The notes beneath the pieces are model-generated. The model searched no databases, was not told the DNA's origin, and worked only from the letters and a program-made list of their open reading frames with translations. This document shows, one piece after another, positions 7,599 through 17,752 of a stretch of 64,000 nt of DNA (its first letter is position 1; each line of letters opens with the position of its first letter). The stretch lies in the IMG/VR virus record IMGVR_UViG_3300044816_000011, positions 1 through 64,000 of that record. One strand, 5' to 3'. Source of the stretch: a virus. A program made the position numbers and the translations under genes.

Positions 7599-9697
7599 GC
7601 GGCGGCTTAGCCTACGTTTCGGGAGGAGGCGCAGTGGGTGCAGGAGCAGCAATTGCAGCGGCGGGCGGTACGGCGACCTCTGGAACCGTCCTATTCTCGA
7701 ACAGTAACGGTGTGTCATTTGGCCTAGCAGGCAGTGTCCTGACCGCTTCGATACTGGCAGGTCCCGCAGCGGGGATTGGCGGTATCTCAGCCGGCACGCA
7801 GTTGCAAACAAGCGGCAGCCTTCTGTTCTCGAATTTGAACGGCGTCACGTTCGGGATGACGAACTCGTCGGTTCTCACGGCGAGCGTGGCCGCGCAGACA
7901 TCCTTAAGTTATTCGAATTTGAACGGCGTGTCTTTCGGTATTGTTGGATCGACTCTAACGGCTTCAGTGGCCGGCGGCGGCGCGGGATCGGTGAATTTTA
8001 GTGCGGGTACGACGAGCGGAAATCTCGGATCCGTTGTATTTGGCAACGCAAACGGCGTGTCGTTCGGCCTGAATGGCTCAACGCTAACCGGATCTATTGC
8101 CGCGCAATCGGTGCAGACGCAGAGTGTCCACAACGTAACGCTGGCTGGCAATACCAGCGGCGCGCTCGCGCTGATTTCGTCGGGTGTCATGACGATTGCT
8201 GGCGGCAATAACATCACGGTTTCTCAAGCGGGAAATGCGTTTACGATCTCTGGCGCTAATGCGGGCGGTGCGCAGACCGGTATCAGCGGGATGCAGGTCA
8301 GCAATACGACCTATACGGCTGGTACGGTTATTTTTCAGAATGCGAACGGTATCTCCTTCGGATCAAGCGGCGCCAATGGTATCAGCGCGTCGTACACAGT
8401 ACCCACCCAGTCGAATCAGTCGATTGGGTTCATCGGTGGCAGCAATACGACGCTGACCTCTAGCGGCACGCTGGACGCTCGATCGCTGTATATCAATGGG
8501 ATTGGAAATATAACTGTAGGATACTCGGCGGGTTCAGTCCTCCTATCGGCGGCGACCGCGGCTGGGCTTACCACTGGCGGCGCCTATGTCGCAGGCAATA
8601 CAACTGGTCAGTCCTCATCTAGCACGTATAACCTGACGAACTTCAACGTTTCGGCCGCTGGCATCATCTCCGTCGGCTGGTCGTCGAACTCACTGATTTT
8701 CTCCTCTCCAGCTACGACTGGAGTCTCTCAGTCGATGTATGCGACTGGTAATACGACACAGAGCACGTCTGGTAGCGCGGCTCTTGGGAGTCTGCTGTTT
8801 AATTTCCTGGGAGGCATCTCTGGCGGCGTAACTGCCGGATCGGTCGTCATATCCGGACCTACTGGCGGTGGCGGTGGAGTCGCGATTTCGGCAGGCACCA
8901 ATTCGACCTCGACTGGCACGGTTCAGTTCAGCAATGCCAATAACGTTAGCTTTGGCATGAACACGACCGGCGTCATCACGGCATCGGTACCATCCCTCTC
9001 GACGCTGTCAGGCACTGGTCTCGTTTCGATATCGACGAATGGTTCGACGATCAGCATTGGGGCGGCCATACCGCAGATGTCGTTCTTCCAGCCCCTGCCA
9101 ATGCTGAATACGACCGTCACGCAACAGGGTAACGGCAGCATCGCGGTATATCCGGCGCTACATCCTATGCCGTTTACGGCGAGTCGCGCCGATATGATGG
9201 CGTCGATATCAGTAGCCGCCTTGGCGCTATCGACCGAGGCACAGGCGCTAAGTTTCTATGTGGGCCTGTATTCTCTGAATGGATCGACGCTATCGCTAGC
9301 CTCAAGCGGTTCGCAGTCCTATCAGTGGACAAACTCCAGCAACGGTTCGGATGCGTCGATCTCTGGCATGCGTCGGTTCTCTGCGCCGATCAACGTGAAC
9401 TATACGGGCGGATTTGATCTTTTTGTCGCGATGATGAGTAACACGACATTTAGCAATACGAATGGCGCGTCGATCAGTAACGTTGGTGTGCCAATCGGGC
9501 CGAACATCCAATTGCGCGGTCTCGTCGGTCAGGTCGCAGCGAACAGCATGCAGTTCGTTCCTGGTCAGGGTATCTACTCGACGACGTCTGCCGGGTTGCC
9601 TGCCTCGATTGGTCTCTCGCAGATATCCGGCGCAGGATCTGCTGGCGTTGGTCCAGACAACTTTGTACCGATACAGTTTCTGAATGTGAGTGCGTAA
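7595..9697 (+). CDS. Gly/Ser-rich repeat fibre protein
   Basis: 700 residues. The first two thirds carry at least six diverged copies of an about 20-residue unit with core NGVSFG followed by GS.LTASV (for example FSNSNGVSFGLAGSVLTASI and FGNANGVSFGLNGSTLTGSI), spaced irregularly by Gly/Ser linkers. Repeats of this type occur in phage fibre and adhesin-like proteins. The last third (from about 490) is a different, more complex domain that may be the receptor-binding tip. ATGA overlap with the upstream gene and TAATG overlap with the next indicate coupled translation. Host binding is inferred, not shown. Confidence 0.6.
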   Translation: MSGGLAYVSGGGAVGAGAAIAAAGGTATSGTVLFSNSNGVSFGLAGSVLTASILAGPAAGIGGISAGTQLQTSGSLLFSNLNGVTFGMTNSSVLTASVAAQTSLSYSNLNGVSFGIVGSTLTASVAGGGAGSVNFSAGTTSGNLGSVVFGNANGVSFGLNGSTLTGSIAAQSVQTQSVHNVTLAGNTSGALALISSGVMTIAGGNNITVSQAGNAFTISGANAGGAQTGISGMQVSNTTYTAGTVIFQNANGISFGSSGANGISASYTVPTQSNQSIGFIGGSNTTLTSSGTLDARSLYINGIGNITVGYSAGSVLLSAATAAGLTTGGAYVAGNTTGQSSSSTYNLTNFNVSAAGIISVGWSSNSLIFSSPATTGVSQSMYATGNTTQSTSGSAALGSLLFNFLGGISGGVTAGSVVISGPTGGGGGVAISAGTNSTSTGTVQFSNANNVSFGMNTTGVITASVPSLSTLSGTGLVSISTNGSTISIGAAIPQMSFFQPLPMLNTTVTQQGNGSIAVYPALHPMPFTASRADMMASISVAALALSTEAQALSFYVGLYSLNGSTLSLASSGSQSYQWTNSSNGSDASISGMRRFSAPINVNYTGGFDLFVAMMSNTTFSNTNGASISNVGVPIGPNIQLRGLVGQVAANSMQFVPGQGIYSTTSAGLPASIGLSQISGAGSAGVGPDNFVPIQFLNVSA

Positions 9698-10974
9698 TGG
9701 CCCACATAGCGATGGTGGCCGGAAAGATAGTGAATATCGGCGGCGGGGTATTCTCGCCTGATGGTGGAGGCGGGAGCGGGGCGCCGTCGGCTCCCTCCGC
9801 GGTGATGCTCACCAACCAGGGTGGCACCAATCCGGTGAACGCTGGCGGGTCTTCGCCGGGGACCAATTCACAGACGATCGTATGGACTGCGGCAACTGCC
9901 GGAAGCCACTCTATTGATCATTACAAGATCTACCGCAATGGATCGGCGTACGATACAACCGCAAATTCTACGACGTTCACCTATACCGATACCGCGGCTA
10001 CGAATGCAAACGACGCATTACCCGGAAGCCTTGCGGATGGTGTGAGTTTCAGAGGTCCAAAGACCCCATACATGTACACGGTGTCGGCTGTGGATACGGT
10101 GAGTGCCGAAGGGCCCCAGAGCACGGATCTGACATTCATAGAATATGCGAGCGGTACGGATTACTTCGGCGAGGTAGATTTCAAAGAGGTTGGTACTGGC
10201 GGCTCTATTAATTACACCTCGACCGCAGTCAGTCATGCAGGCTCTACATCTGTCATGGCGATTACTGCGACGGGAACAGCTGGGTACACTCAGATACAGC
10301 CCTCGGCGTCTGGGCCGGCGGTACCGATTTACTCGTTTGAAACCGGCGCTTTCTGCGGACTTAACGACGGTTATCTGCAATTCGACCTGTATCCGACGAA
10401 AGCCAGTCAAGTATTCGTTGTTGGATTCGTCTCGCGTGTATACATCCCATCGGAAGGCAAGACGGACGATTTCTACAATTATGCAGGATGTATCATCGGG
10501 AGCGCATCAGACGGCAATGCTTACGGCCAAGCGGGCGGCGCGCAGATATTAGGCGGTGCCCCCTATGGCCCAGTGCCGATGGTGCAAAATGCATGGAATC
10601 ACTTCAAGATTCGTTTGCATGATATGGGAATGGGAATTACAACATTCCAAGGATATATATCAGGAACGACATTAACCGTTACAACCGCCCCCACAGGCGG
10701 GTTTCAGGTAGTGGCTACTGCATGGTTTAGTGCCGCCGGAGCAACAACGGACTACATCACGGGAGCTGGTCCGTCTGTGAATCTAGGTACGTCAGGCCGA
10801 GGCGGCACTGGCACCTATTCTGTGAACGTATCGCAAACGGTAGGCTCTTCAGGTTCTCCAGTTACATTCACCTTGCAGAGAACCGACATGTACAAATGGT
10901 CCCTTGGAGACCTGGTCTACGGCAGTACCACAAATCTCTGGTACATGGACAACATCAAGTGGACTGTCTTGTGA
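9697..10974 (+). CDS. Fibronectin-III-like fibre protein (paralog of 40410-41981)
   Basis: 425 residues. After a Gly-rich start there is a domain with Fn3-like features (IDHYKIYRNGSAYDTTAN, PKTPYMYTVSAVDTVSAEGP), then a C-terminal beta domain with MVQNAWNHFKIRL, NVSQTVGSSGSPVTFTLQRT and final NLWYMDNIKWTV. The protein at 40410-41981 matches over both domains, so this is an ancient duplication within the genome. Together they look like Fn3 plus a carbohydrate-binding-type tip. Role in adsorption is inferred. Confidence 0.6.
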   Translation: MAHIAMVAGKIVNIGGGVFSPDGGGGSGAPSAPSAVMLTNQGGTNPVNAGGSSPGTNSQTIVWTAATAGSHSIDHYKIYRNGSAYDTTANSTTFTYTDTAATNANDALPGSLADGVSFRGPKTPYMYTVSAVDTVSAEGPQSTDLTFIEYASGTDYFGEVDFKEVGTGGSINYTSTAVSHAGSTSVMAITATGTAGYTQIQPSASGPAVPIYSFETGAFCGLNDGYLQFDLYPTKASQVFVVGFVSRVYIPSEGKTDDFYNYAGCIIGSASDGNAYGQAGGAQILGGAPYGPVPMVQNAWNHFKIRLHDMGMGITTFQGYISGTTLTVTTAPTGGFQVVATAWFSAAGATTDYITGAGPSVNLGTSGRGGTGTYSVNVSQTVGSSGSPVTFTLQRTDMYKWSLGDLVYGSTTNLWYMDNIKWTVL

Positions 10975-10984
10975 TGGACTCGTA

Positions 10985-11764
10985 ATGGCTTACGCATTCG
11001 TCCAAAAAGGCATGGGGTACGCAGCAGGTACCAATATTGCCTCCTGCGTCACTGGCACTGGCACAGGCTCAGGTCAGGCGGCACTTTCTAATCAGACGGC
11101 CGGACATTGTCTTGTTGCAATGGTGGGCGCTACCAGTGCAAAGGCCACGGCTGGCACGATCACTCTGACCGATACCTTGGGCAATACATGGGTGCCTGAT
11201 ACGACGGGGGTTAACTTTCAAAGCGGCGGAGGCGGTGGGTTCGTCGTTCCGTTCTACTGCCTCAATTGCTTGGGTGGCGCAAACCAGGTCACTGCGACCG
11301 ATAGCGCGCCCACGGGCAATACGATCCTGGAAATCACCGTGGTTGAATTGTCGGGGATTGCGACGTTAAGCGCCTACGCGGGATCGAAGACGTCGTTTAC
11401 CGGAGTAGCGGTGACGACGGCCAATGCGATTAGCACGGGCAACTTTACGCCAACCGGACAACCGGGGGCGCTCGTCGGATTCTCTTTCGGCGTCTCCTAC
11501 ACGACGACCTATCCGATCACTGAGGGCACAAGCCCGAATGCATTTACAAATCGAGGATTCGATACTGGTCCCAGTGGATCTCCGCAGACATCATCTACTC
11601 CGCTAGGCGTGCTGACTGAGGACGCCAGGGTGACATCGACGTCTGCCACATCGGCAACCGCAACCTCGACGATTGCATCAAACCAGGGTTACTTCATGTA
11701 CGGCATCCTCTTGCTGGAGGGTGCCGGATCTTCGAATACAGCCACGGTGGCTTGGATACTATGA
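10985..11764 (+). CDS. Hypothetical beta-rich surface protein
   Basis: 259 residues from the ATG at 10985, ten bases after the previous stop; an upstream in-frame ATG at 10904 would overlap the previous gene by 71 bases and is less likely. Gly/Thr/Ser-rich with strand-like segments (GTITLTDTLGNTWVPDTTG, NTILEITVVELSGIATLSAY). The pattern resembles secreted or phage jelly-roll proteins of unknown role. Stop overlaps the next start (ATGA). Confidence 0.55.
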   Translation: MAYAFVQKGMGYAAGTNIASCVTGTGTGSGQAALSNQTAGHCLVAMVGATSAKATAGTITLTDTLGNTWVPDTTGVNFQSGGGGGFVVPFYCLNCLGGANQVTATDSAPTGNTILEITVVELSGIATLSAYAGSKTSFTGVAVTTANAISTGNFTPTGQPGALVGFSFGVSYTTTYPITEGTSPNAFTNRGFDTGPSGSPQTSSTPLGVLTEDARVTSTSATSATATSTIASNQGYFMYGILLLEGAGSSNTATVAWIL

Positions 11765-12492
11765 AACCAGAACTTATCGTGACCGACCTGGGCGGCCTGC
11801 ACAATCAGGATGTCGGCAATTCTCGAGCCCGCCTTATCAAGGGCGGCACGTGGAAGAAACAGCGCATCGTCGTCGTACTCCCATCCGCTGATCTCATCCC
11901 GGCAAAGGTGGCCCTATCGCACTGGAATCTCGCCTTTCCGCCAAATAATGGCGTCGTTCGCATACTGGCGCAAGGGATGGAGGTGGGCGATGCATATTCG
12001 TCTGCCATCGAGCAAATCATGGCGCATCCAGAGTTATCGACGTGGGAATACCTGCTGACGATTGAGCACGACAATGCACCTCCCGGAGATGGGATCCTAA
12101 AACTAGTCGCGCAGATGGAACAACATCCGGAATTGGCCTGCATCGGTGGCCTCTATTTCACGAAGGGCGAGGGCGGATGTGCTCAGATATGGGGCGACGC
12201 GCGAGATCCTATCTTAAATTTCAGGCCGCAGTTGCCCGATCCGAACGGCGGTTTAGTGGAGTGTTGTGGAACCGGCATGGGGTTTAATTTGTTTCGCCTA
12301 TCGATGTTCAAGGATGATCGACTGCGCAAACCGTGGTTCAAGACTGAGACGGCATCGGGTATCTCGACGCAGGATCTGTATGCATGGACTGATTTTCGTA
12401 AGAACGGATATCGCTGCGCCATAGATTGCTCTGTGAAAGTAGGTCATTATGACTACGCAGGACACTTTGGCCCTGCGGATATGATGTGGTAA
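11761..12492 (+). CDS. Glycosyltransferase-like protein (GT-A fold)
   Basis: 243 residues from the ATG that overlaps the upstream stop. Features of a nucleotide-sugar glycosyltransferase can be seen: RIVVVLPSADLIPAKVALSH, the acidic motif LLTIEHDNAPP in the place of a DxD metal site, a CIGGLYFTKGEGG segment and a C-terminal part with DLYAWTDFRKNGYRCAID. It lies among fibre genes and directly before a methyltransferase, so sugar modification of virion proteins is one possible role; modification of host surface sugars is another. Confidence 0.6.
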   Translation: MKPELIVTDLGGLHNQDVGNSRARLIKGGTWKKQRIVVVLPSADLIPAKVALSHWNLAFPPNNGVVRILAQGMEVGDAYSSAIEQIMAHPELSTWEYLLTIEHDNAPPGDGILKLVAQMEQHPELACIGGLYFTKGEGGCAQIWGDARDPILNFRPQLPDPNGGLVECCGTGMGFNLFRLSMFKDDRLRKPWFKTETASGISTQDLYAWTDFRKNGYRCAIDCSVKVGHYDYAGHFGPADMMW

Positions 12493-12498
12493 GGGACT

Positions 12499-13095
12499 AT
12501 GACTAAAAAAATCGTGAGTAAGGCTAAGTCGATGCAAGCAGCGCCGTCTATTCAGGAGGCCGTCCCATTGAAGATCGATCTCGGTTCCGGTCGCAATAAG
12601 CGTGAGGGATTTCTCGGTATTGATCGACGCCAATTCCCAGAAGTAGATCAAGTGGTCGATCTCATGGGAAAATGGCCGTGGGACGATAACTCGGTGGATG
12701 AAGCCAACATGTCGCACTCGCTGGAGCATTTTAGCGGGATGGAGCGCATTCATATATTCAACGAACTGTATCGCGTGCTGAAACCAGGATCTAAGTGCTC
12801 AATCGTAGTTCCGTCCTGGAGCAGTGGACGAGCCTACGGCGATCCGACGCACAAATGGCCGCCAGTCTCTGAGATGGCATTCAACTACTTATCGAAGGAA
12901 TGGCGCAGGACTCAGGCTCCCGATACCGATATCGAATGGAATCCAGAGGGATTCAGTTGCGATTTCGACATCGTCGGCGGCTATGGAATGCATCAGCAGG
13001 TGATGTCATGGAACCAAGAACGACAGATGTTCGCGATCACGTTCTACAAAGAGGCAGCCCAAGATATCCACATGTCGATAACCAAGCGAGCGTAA
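12499..13095 (+). CDS. Class I SAM-dependent methyltransferase
   Basis: 198 residues. Motif I is clear (KIDLGSGRNKREGFLGID, residues 24-41), followed by the acidic strand end (VVDLMGKWPWDDNSVDE) and SHSLEHF...ELYRVLKPGSKCSIVVP, as in small-molecule or sugar methyltransferases of the Methyltransf_11 type. DNA methylase motifs (PPY/PCQ) are absent. Placed six bases after a glycosyltransferase, it may methylate a sugar. The substrate cannot be told. Confidence 0.65.
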   Translation: MTKKIVSKAKSMQAAPSIQEAVPLKIDLGSGRNKREGFLGIDRRQFPEVDQVVDLMGKWPWDDNSVDEANMSHSLEHFSGMERIHIFNELYRVLKPGSKCSIVVPSWSSGRAYGDPTHKWPPVSEMAFNYLSKEWRRTQAPDTDIEWNPEGFSCDFDIVGGYGMHQQVMSWNQERQMFAITFYKEAAQDIHMSITKRA

Positions 13096-13106
13096 CGAGG
13101 ATCGTT

Positions 13107-13388
13107 GTGAACAACACACGGCCAGCGGCAGGTACTGAAGAAGTTTACCGTTATTGGGAAAAAGAAATGGAGCGACGACGACGTGAGGAAGACAGAGACG
13201 AGCAACAAGGCCATGGAGGAATTTACAACGGTTCGACAAAACTCATTACATCATTGCTTGCATTGATGAACATTCTAACGGCAGCAGCGATTGTGGGCGG
13301 CGTGGTCATGTACGGACGAGTGACGGCATTGGATCAAAAAGTTGATCTAATCATTACGGGTCATATCAGAATCGCCAATGGCCCCTGA
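13107..13388 (+). CDS. Small membrane protein with charged N-terminus
   Basis: 93 residues from a GTG with GAGGAT upstream. A very charged helix (YRYWEKEMERRRREEDRDEQ) is followed by one hydrophobic segment at about 46-68 (LLALMNILTAAAIVGGVVMY). It overlaps the next gene, also a one-pass membrane protein, by 11 bases. Such pairs occur around phage lysis and virion genes; no function is assigned. Confidence 0.5.
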   Translation: MNNTRPAAGTEEVYRYWEKEMERRRREEDRDEQQGHGGIYNGSTKLITSLLALMNILTAAAIVGGVVMYGRVTALDQKVDLIITGHIRIANGP

Positions 13389-13731
13389 TCATATTGCCAA
13401 TCAGTCTCCCGGTTCTTCCCACGCACAGGCTCACAATGGGTCAGCGGTGGTGCAGGTACGGTTAGGTCTTGAGAGTTCGACGATAGCGATCGTGACTTCG
13501 CTCGTATTGATTATTGGAGCATGCGGAGCGGTCATGGGACTGAATCTAGCGAGGCAGCATAGTTTAGAGGATGCATTTTTAAAGCTTGATCGTCAGTATC
13601 GCATGACTGAATTGAAACTTGATGATTGGACCGTGGTCGCACATCGATCAGGGATGGTTCTACCGGGTGACTACACTCGAGGGCCGCAGGGAAATTTGGA
13701 TTTTGAATCGTTTAAATCTAAGGGGAAATAG
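13378..13731 (+). CDS. Small one-pass membrane protein
   Basis: 117 residues with one strong hydrophobic segment (IAIVTSLVLIIGACGAVMGL, about 36-56) and a helical, charged C-terminal part (LEDAFLKLDRQYRMTELKL). Forms an overlapping pair with the upstream membrane protein. A two-component membrane or spanin-like role is conceivable but the partner lacks a lipobox, so I do not claim it. Confidence 0.5.
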   Translation: MAPDHIANQSPGSSHAQAHNGSAVVQVRLGLESSTIAIVTSLVLIIGACGAVMGLNLARQHSLEDAFLKLDRQYRMTELKLDDWTVVAHRSGMVLPGDYTRGPQGNLDFESFKSKGK

Positions 13732-13732
13732 C

Positions 13733-13924
13733 ATGGGTGCGGGCGGAATAATTCATCAGAACGCGATATTGAAGTCGGCGATCAATGATCCAAGTATCTT
13801 GAGCGTACTATCTCCGTATTGCCAAGCAAAGGCCATTGCAATCAATGCTAAGGGACTAGCGGATTGGACCGATGCTGATCGTTGTTTCGTAGCATCGATG
13901 ATCGTTGTGGCAGTACATGCCTAA
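13733..13924 (+). CDS. Small hypothetical protein
   Basis: 63 residues from the ATG two bases after the previous stop. Helical, with SVLSPYCQAKAIAINAKGLA in the middle. Its stop overlaps the next start (TAATG), so it is probably translated as part of the fibre operon. No family recognised. Confidence 0.45.
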   Translation: MGAGGIIHQNAILKSAINDPSILSVLSPYCQAKAIAINAKGLADWTDADRCFVASMIVVAVHA

Positions 13925-14295
13925 TGAGTTGCGATACTGGAACCTACAATCTTTGCATCAATCAAGGTGCAACGCTTAACCTGATCTTCTTATGGACAGC
14001 GGGACAGTGTTGCGGCGCGGTTGGTGGCGGTCCGGTTCCAGTCGATCTCACGGGCTATACAGCCTCAATGCAAATTCGGGCGTATCCGCTAGCGACGCCG
14101 ATTCTCTATGACGCCAGTTCAGACATCACACTAGGTGGCGTCGCAGGCACGATTACGCTATTGATTCCGGCCGCCGATACAGCGACGTTTACTTGGTGGG
14201 TTGGCGTCTATGATCTCAAACTCACCAGTTCGAGCGGCGTTGTCACACGACTCCTCGAAGGCAGCGTAGCGGTATCCCCCGAGGTGACGGTATGA
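13924..14295 (+). CDS. Fibre-associated baseplate-type protein
   Basis: 123 residues from the ATG that overlaps the upstream stop. It has the pattern of a common phage protein found just before tail fibre genes: a short opening [14 protein letters not shown], then [52 protein letters not shown] and an end [16 protein letters not shown]. It probably forms a beta domain that supports fibres. The stop overlaps the start of the collagen-like protein at 14292. Confidence 0.65.
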   Translation: MSCDTGTYNLCINQGATLNLIFLWTAGQCCGAVGGGPVPVDLTGYTASMQIRAYPLATPILYDASSDITLGGVAGTITLLIPAADTATFTWWVGVYDLKLTSSSGVVTRLLEGSVAVSPEVTV

Positions 14296-17200
14296 CGCAA
14301 GTAACCGTCAACCAGAACGGACCCATTGATGTAGTGACGGTCTATACGCCGGGGCCGCAGGGACCCACTGGCCCTATGGGGAATCAAGGGCCATCTGGAC
14401 CATCAGGGCCTACAGGACCAACAGGCGTGACTGGTCCATCTGGAACGGGACCGACTGGACCAAGCGTAACGGGGCCAACAGGCCCAACGGGCGCAACCGG
14501 TCCTGGTGGTACAGGTCCCACTGGCCCAACGGGCACAGGTGCAACCGGTCCGACAGGCACATCAGGCACATCCGGTTCCGATGGTCCTACGGGACCTGGT
14601 GGTCCGACTGGGCCGACTGGCATTCAAGGCGCAACAGGTCCAGGGAGTGGCCCTACAGGCCCCACAGGACCTACAGGTATCTCAGGTCCGACCGGCCCCG
14701 CGAGTGGCCCTACTGGACCTACTGGTCCCACTGGTGCTAACGGCACTACGGGAGCTGGTGGGCCTACTGGCGTCGCAGGCCCAACTGGACCAACCGGTAC
14801 GACGGGAACTACAGGCGCGGCAGGTCCGACTGGGCCTACGGGACCTACTGGGACCACGGGAACTACAGGCGCAATCGGCCCTACGGGGCCTACTGGTCCG
14901 ACCGGAACTACGGGAACGACTGGTGCAGGTGGTCCAACTGGGCCTACGGGTATCGGGCCCACTGGGCCAATCGGAGTTGGCGCAACCGGTCCGACAGGTA
15001 CGGCCGGGCCAACTGGACCCACAGGTACCGCAGGCACTGCTGGCGCCAATGGCCCGACCGGGCCCACTGGAACAGTCGGCGCAGGTGGTCCGACTGGGCC
15101 AGGCGGTACAGGACCTACAGGTCCAGGTGGCGCACTCGGACCCACAGGTCCGACTGGCGCGATTGGTCCCACGGGCAATATCTCGAATCTCGTATTCGCC
15201 AGTAGCTATGCCGGGATCACGCCGGGCGGTACGGTCGATAGTCGAACTGCGGTCAATGCAGCGATACAGGCGACGGCTGCGGCGGGCGATATTTTTGTGA
15301 TCGATTGCATTATTTTGGTGACCATCGGCTCCGATATCACGAAGCCGATATTCCTGCCGCCGAATGCATCGATTTTCTTCATGCCGAATTGCTACATCGT
15401 GACAGACCATATTTTGGTGCCGTTATTCGTGATTTGTAATTCCTCGAATATCACGTTCAAGGATTACAACGTCCAATACATTGGCACATTCGGAGTGACG
15501 GCGATAGATGCGGGGAACCCATCTGATCCAATCTATCCAGTGCTCGGCAATTTCAATGATATTACTGTCAAGGCTTACATGGGCGCCAACTGGGGCAATA
15601 CCTATACAGGCGGCGGCAGTTCTATATTCCCGTCCGCAACCAATGCGACAGCGCAAATTCTGATGAGTGGCGTTTCGAATCACATCAATTTCCTCGGCAA
15701 GACTCGCGCATGGGTGCCTGATCTCACGGGCGGCGTAGCGACTCCAGCCTGCAATTTCATTCCCTGCTTTATATCGGTCTATGCACAGTGGTTGCCGAAT
15801 ACGTTGATTACGACGTCTATACAAGGGAATCCGCCAAACTCAACAAATGCCGCAGTACCAGACCATGTATTGATAGAAGATTTGGAGCTCGATGGCTGCA
15901 TCATGGGGATCGTTGGAACTTGCACCCATATTCAGATCAACCACGGTCATAGCATCCGCTACTCAGATTTGCAGGATGCGAACGGCAACAATGTGGGCGG
16001 TAAGGTCTATACGATTACGGCACTGACTGGCGCTCCGGTTACACCGTTCACAAGCGCGACGCTAACTGCCAATTGGGCCTATGCGACACATGCGTATAAC
16101 GTGACTTTCAGCGATGGCTCGCAAAAGGCAGCGACATTCACGAATGGATCTCCGACGATTACCTGGCTAGGTGCAGTCGCTAGTGGACTAGCGGCCTCCA
16201 TCGGCGTTCAATATTCAACGGTATGGTTTGCTCCACCACATTTTATCTATATTCACTCGCTAGATTTCAACGGGAACTTCCCTTGTACGCATGACTTTGG
16301 TGTGGTCTATGATGAGGGAAAATATGTCGGCGGTATTAATCGACGGCCGACTAATTCAGGCTATTTGAATTCAATCAAGTTCGAACCTGCGAACGGATCG
16401 ACCATAGCGAATTACACGACATTGCGCCCCGATGGCGGCATGGACGTTCTGTCTTTCTCTAATTCTAACGGATCTATATCGAAGTTCTTCGCGATCTACA
16501 ATTCGGCGACTGCTCAGACGGGGCAACTGGTATTTACTGGAGCATTATCGTCGGCAACGAGTGGAACGCTCAATGCGCCATGGCCCTATGGCAGCGGGAC
16601 ACAGACCTATGCGATCACGTTCAGCAATGGCACGACGCAGACCGGTACGTTTATAAACAGTCAAACGACTGTGACATGGGCGACTCCAGTCACTGCAACG
16701 GCGATTGCTAGTGTCGTGAACACCTCGAATACCGCAAACTTCATGTGGCGGTTTCCATCGGTTCCAGCGGTTATCGGATACTCAATGGAGTACGAAGGAT
16801 TCGATACCGCTCCAGTACCGATAAATAACGGTTGCCAGGGCGACGGACAGATATTGAACTCCGGTATTAGCATGCGTGGACGGGTCACGCTCAACGATAT
16901 TCCGTTTGGTTCAACCTGGCAGCCAGGATTTGGATTCGGCGGCACTGACATCAGTATCGATCATACGATTATTCTCAATAGTTGCTCGACGACGCAAGGG
17001 TTCATCGGATTTTTCCCGAATGTCAGTACGACATTGCTCACGGAGTCCAATGTCAAAATAACAGTGATCGGCTGGCGATCCGCGAAGGTGACATTTACTG
17101 GCGCACTGGCGGCGGCTACAAGTGGTACGTTGACGGCTTGGAACTACGGAAATGGTACGTTCACGTTAGCATTTAGCGATGGTTCAGAACGTCAGGTTGC

Positions 17201-17741
17201 GATGACTGGCACGGCGGCGACATGGACTGGTGCGGTGACGGCCTCGGTGAATGCTAATGTATTATTGCTGAATGGTTCTAACGTAGACACCTATAAAAAC
17301 CGTATTTTCGTGGCCCAGAACGGGTTAGCCTATGGCAATATCTTTGAGTTCATCGACACGACGAACGCGATTCGTCAGTACATTGCTGGCGGCCTACTCC
17401 GGGAAGTCTGGACGCAGACATGGCAGGGCTCACCGACTGGGACCAGTTATAGCCTGCCGATATCGTATCCAGTCACCTATGCGGTAACGGTATTTACCTA
17501 CAATGTTACGACAGCCCTAACAGGACCTACGACACTGAGCGTCGGCTGGTCAGGATCGACTACAGCACTGCTGAATGCCGGTGCCGTCACGACTGGCACG
17601 AATCCTTGGACAAATCCCGGTATAGCAGCAATTGTTGTACCCGCATCTAGCGCCGTATTGTTGACGCCAAGTGCTAATATCACGGCTGGTGTAATGCGAG
17701 TAGCGATCACGGCGGAACGTTCCCAGATGACTCAGGGATAG
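14292..17741 (+). CDS. Collagen-like beta-helix tail fibre or spike
   Basis: 1149 residues. The N-terminal 20 residues resemble phage fibre anchors. Residues about 21-296 are collagen-like Gly-Pro-Thr triplets. From about 300 a pectate-lyase-like beta-helix part follows ([40 protein letters not shown]). Three copies of an about 65-residue beta module (V.FSDGS...F.NG...TW) interrupt it at roughly 576-640, 746-816 and 932-1000. Such spikes may bind or cleave surface polysaccharide; no catalytic residues can be named by eye. Confidence 0.7.
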   Translation: MTQVTVNQNGPIDVVTVYTPGPQGPTGPMGNQGPSGPSGPTGPTGVTGPSGTGPTGPSVTGPTGPTGATGPGGTGPTGPTGTGATGPTGTSGTSGSDGPTGPGGPTGPTGIQGATGPGSGPTGPTGPTGISGPTGPASGPTGPTGPTGANGTTGAGGPTGVAGPTGPTGTTGTTGAAGPTGPTGPTGTTGTTGAIGPTGPTGPTGTTGTTGAGGPTGPTGIGPTGPIGVGATGPTGTAGPTGPTGTAGTAGANGPTGPTGTVGAGGPTGPGGTGPTGPGGALGPTGPTGAIGPTGNISNLVFASSYAGITPGGTVDSRTAVNAAIQATAAAGDIFVIDCIILVTIGSDITKPIFLPPNASIFFMPNCYIVTDHILVPLFVICNSSNITFKDYNVQYIGTFGVTAIDAGNPSDPIYPVLGNFNDITVKAYMGANWGNTYTGGGSSIFPSATNATAQILMSGVSNHINFLGKTRAWVPDLTGGVATPACNFIPCFISVYAQWLPNTLITTSIQGNPPNSTNAAVPDHVLIEDLELDGCIMGIVGTCTHIQINHGHSIRYSDLQDANGNNVGGKVYTITALTGAPVTPFTSATLTANWAYATHAYNVTFSDGSQKAATFTNGSPTITWLGAVASGLAASIGVQYSTVWFAPPHFIYIHSLDFNGNFPCTHDFGVVYDEGKYVGGINRRPTNSGYLNSIKFEPANGSTIANYTTLRPDGGMDVLSFSNSNGSISKFFAIYNSATAQTGQLVFTGALSSATSGTLNAPWPYGSGTQTYAITFSNGTTQTGTFINSQTTVTWATPVTATAIASVVNTSNTANFMWRFPSVPAVIGYSMEYEGFDTAPVPINNGCQGDGQILNSGISMRGRVTLNDIPFGSTWQPGFGFGGTDISIDHTIILNSCSTTQGFIGFFPNVSTTLLTESNVKITVIGWRSAKVTFTGALAAATSGTLTAWNYGNGTFTLAFSDGSERQVAMTGTAATWTGAVTASVNANVLLLNGSNVDTYKNRIFVAQNGLAYGNIFEFIDTTNAIRQYIAGGLLREVWTQTWQGSPTGTSYSLPISYPVTYAVTVFTYNVTTALTGPTTLSVGWSGSTTALLNAGAVTTGTNPWTNPGIAAIVVPASSAVLLTPSANITAGVMRVAITAERSQMTQG
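14352..15177 (+). repeat. Collagen-like triplet repeat (G-P-T rich)
   Basis: About 90 Gly-x-y codon triplets, mostly Gly-Pro-Thr, in an uninterrupted frame within the fibre gene. Codon choice varies (ggn, ccn, acn), so the triplets have diverged silently and are not a fresh expansion. Collagen-like triplets form trimeric rods in phage fibres. Confidence 0.85.
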
Positions 17742-17752
17742 GGAGATTATGG

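Noticed and set aside
14384-15178. Open frames on the minus strand through the collagen-like array encoding Gly-Pro-Val triplets
   Set aside because: The reverse complement of Gly-Pro-Thr codons also reads as Gly-Pro-Val, so these frames are open by symmetry of the repeat. No ribosome site. The same holds for 20418-21092.
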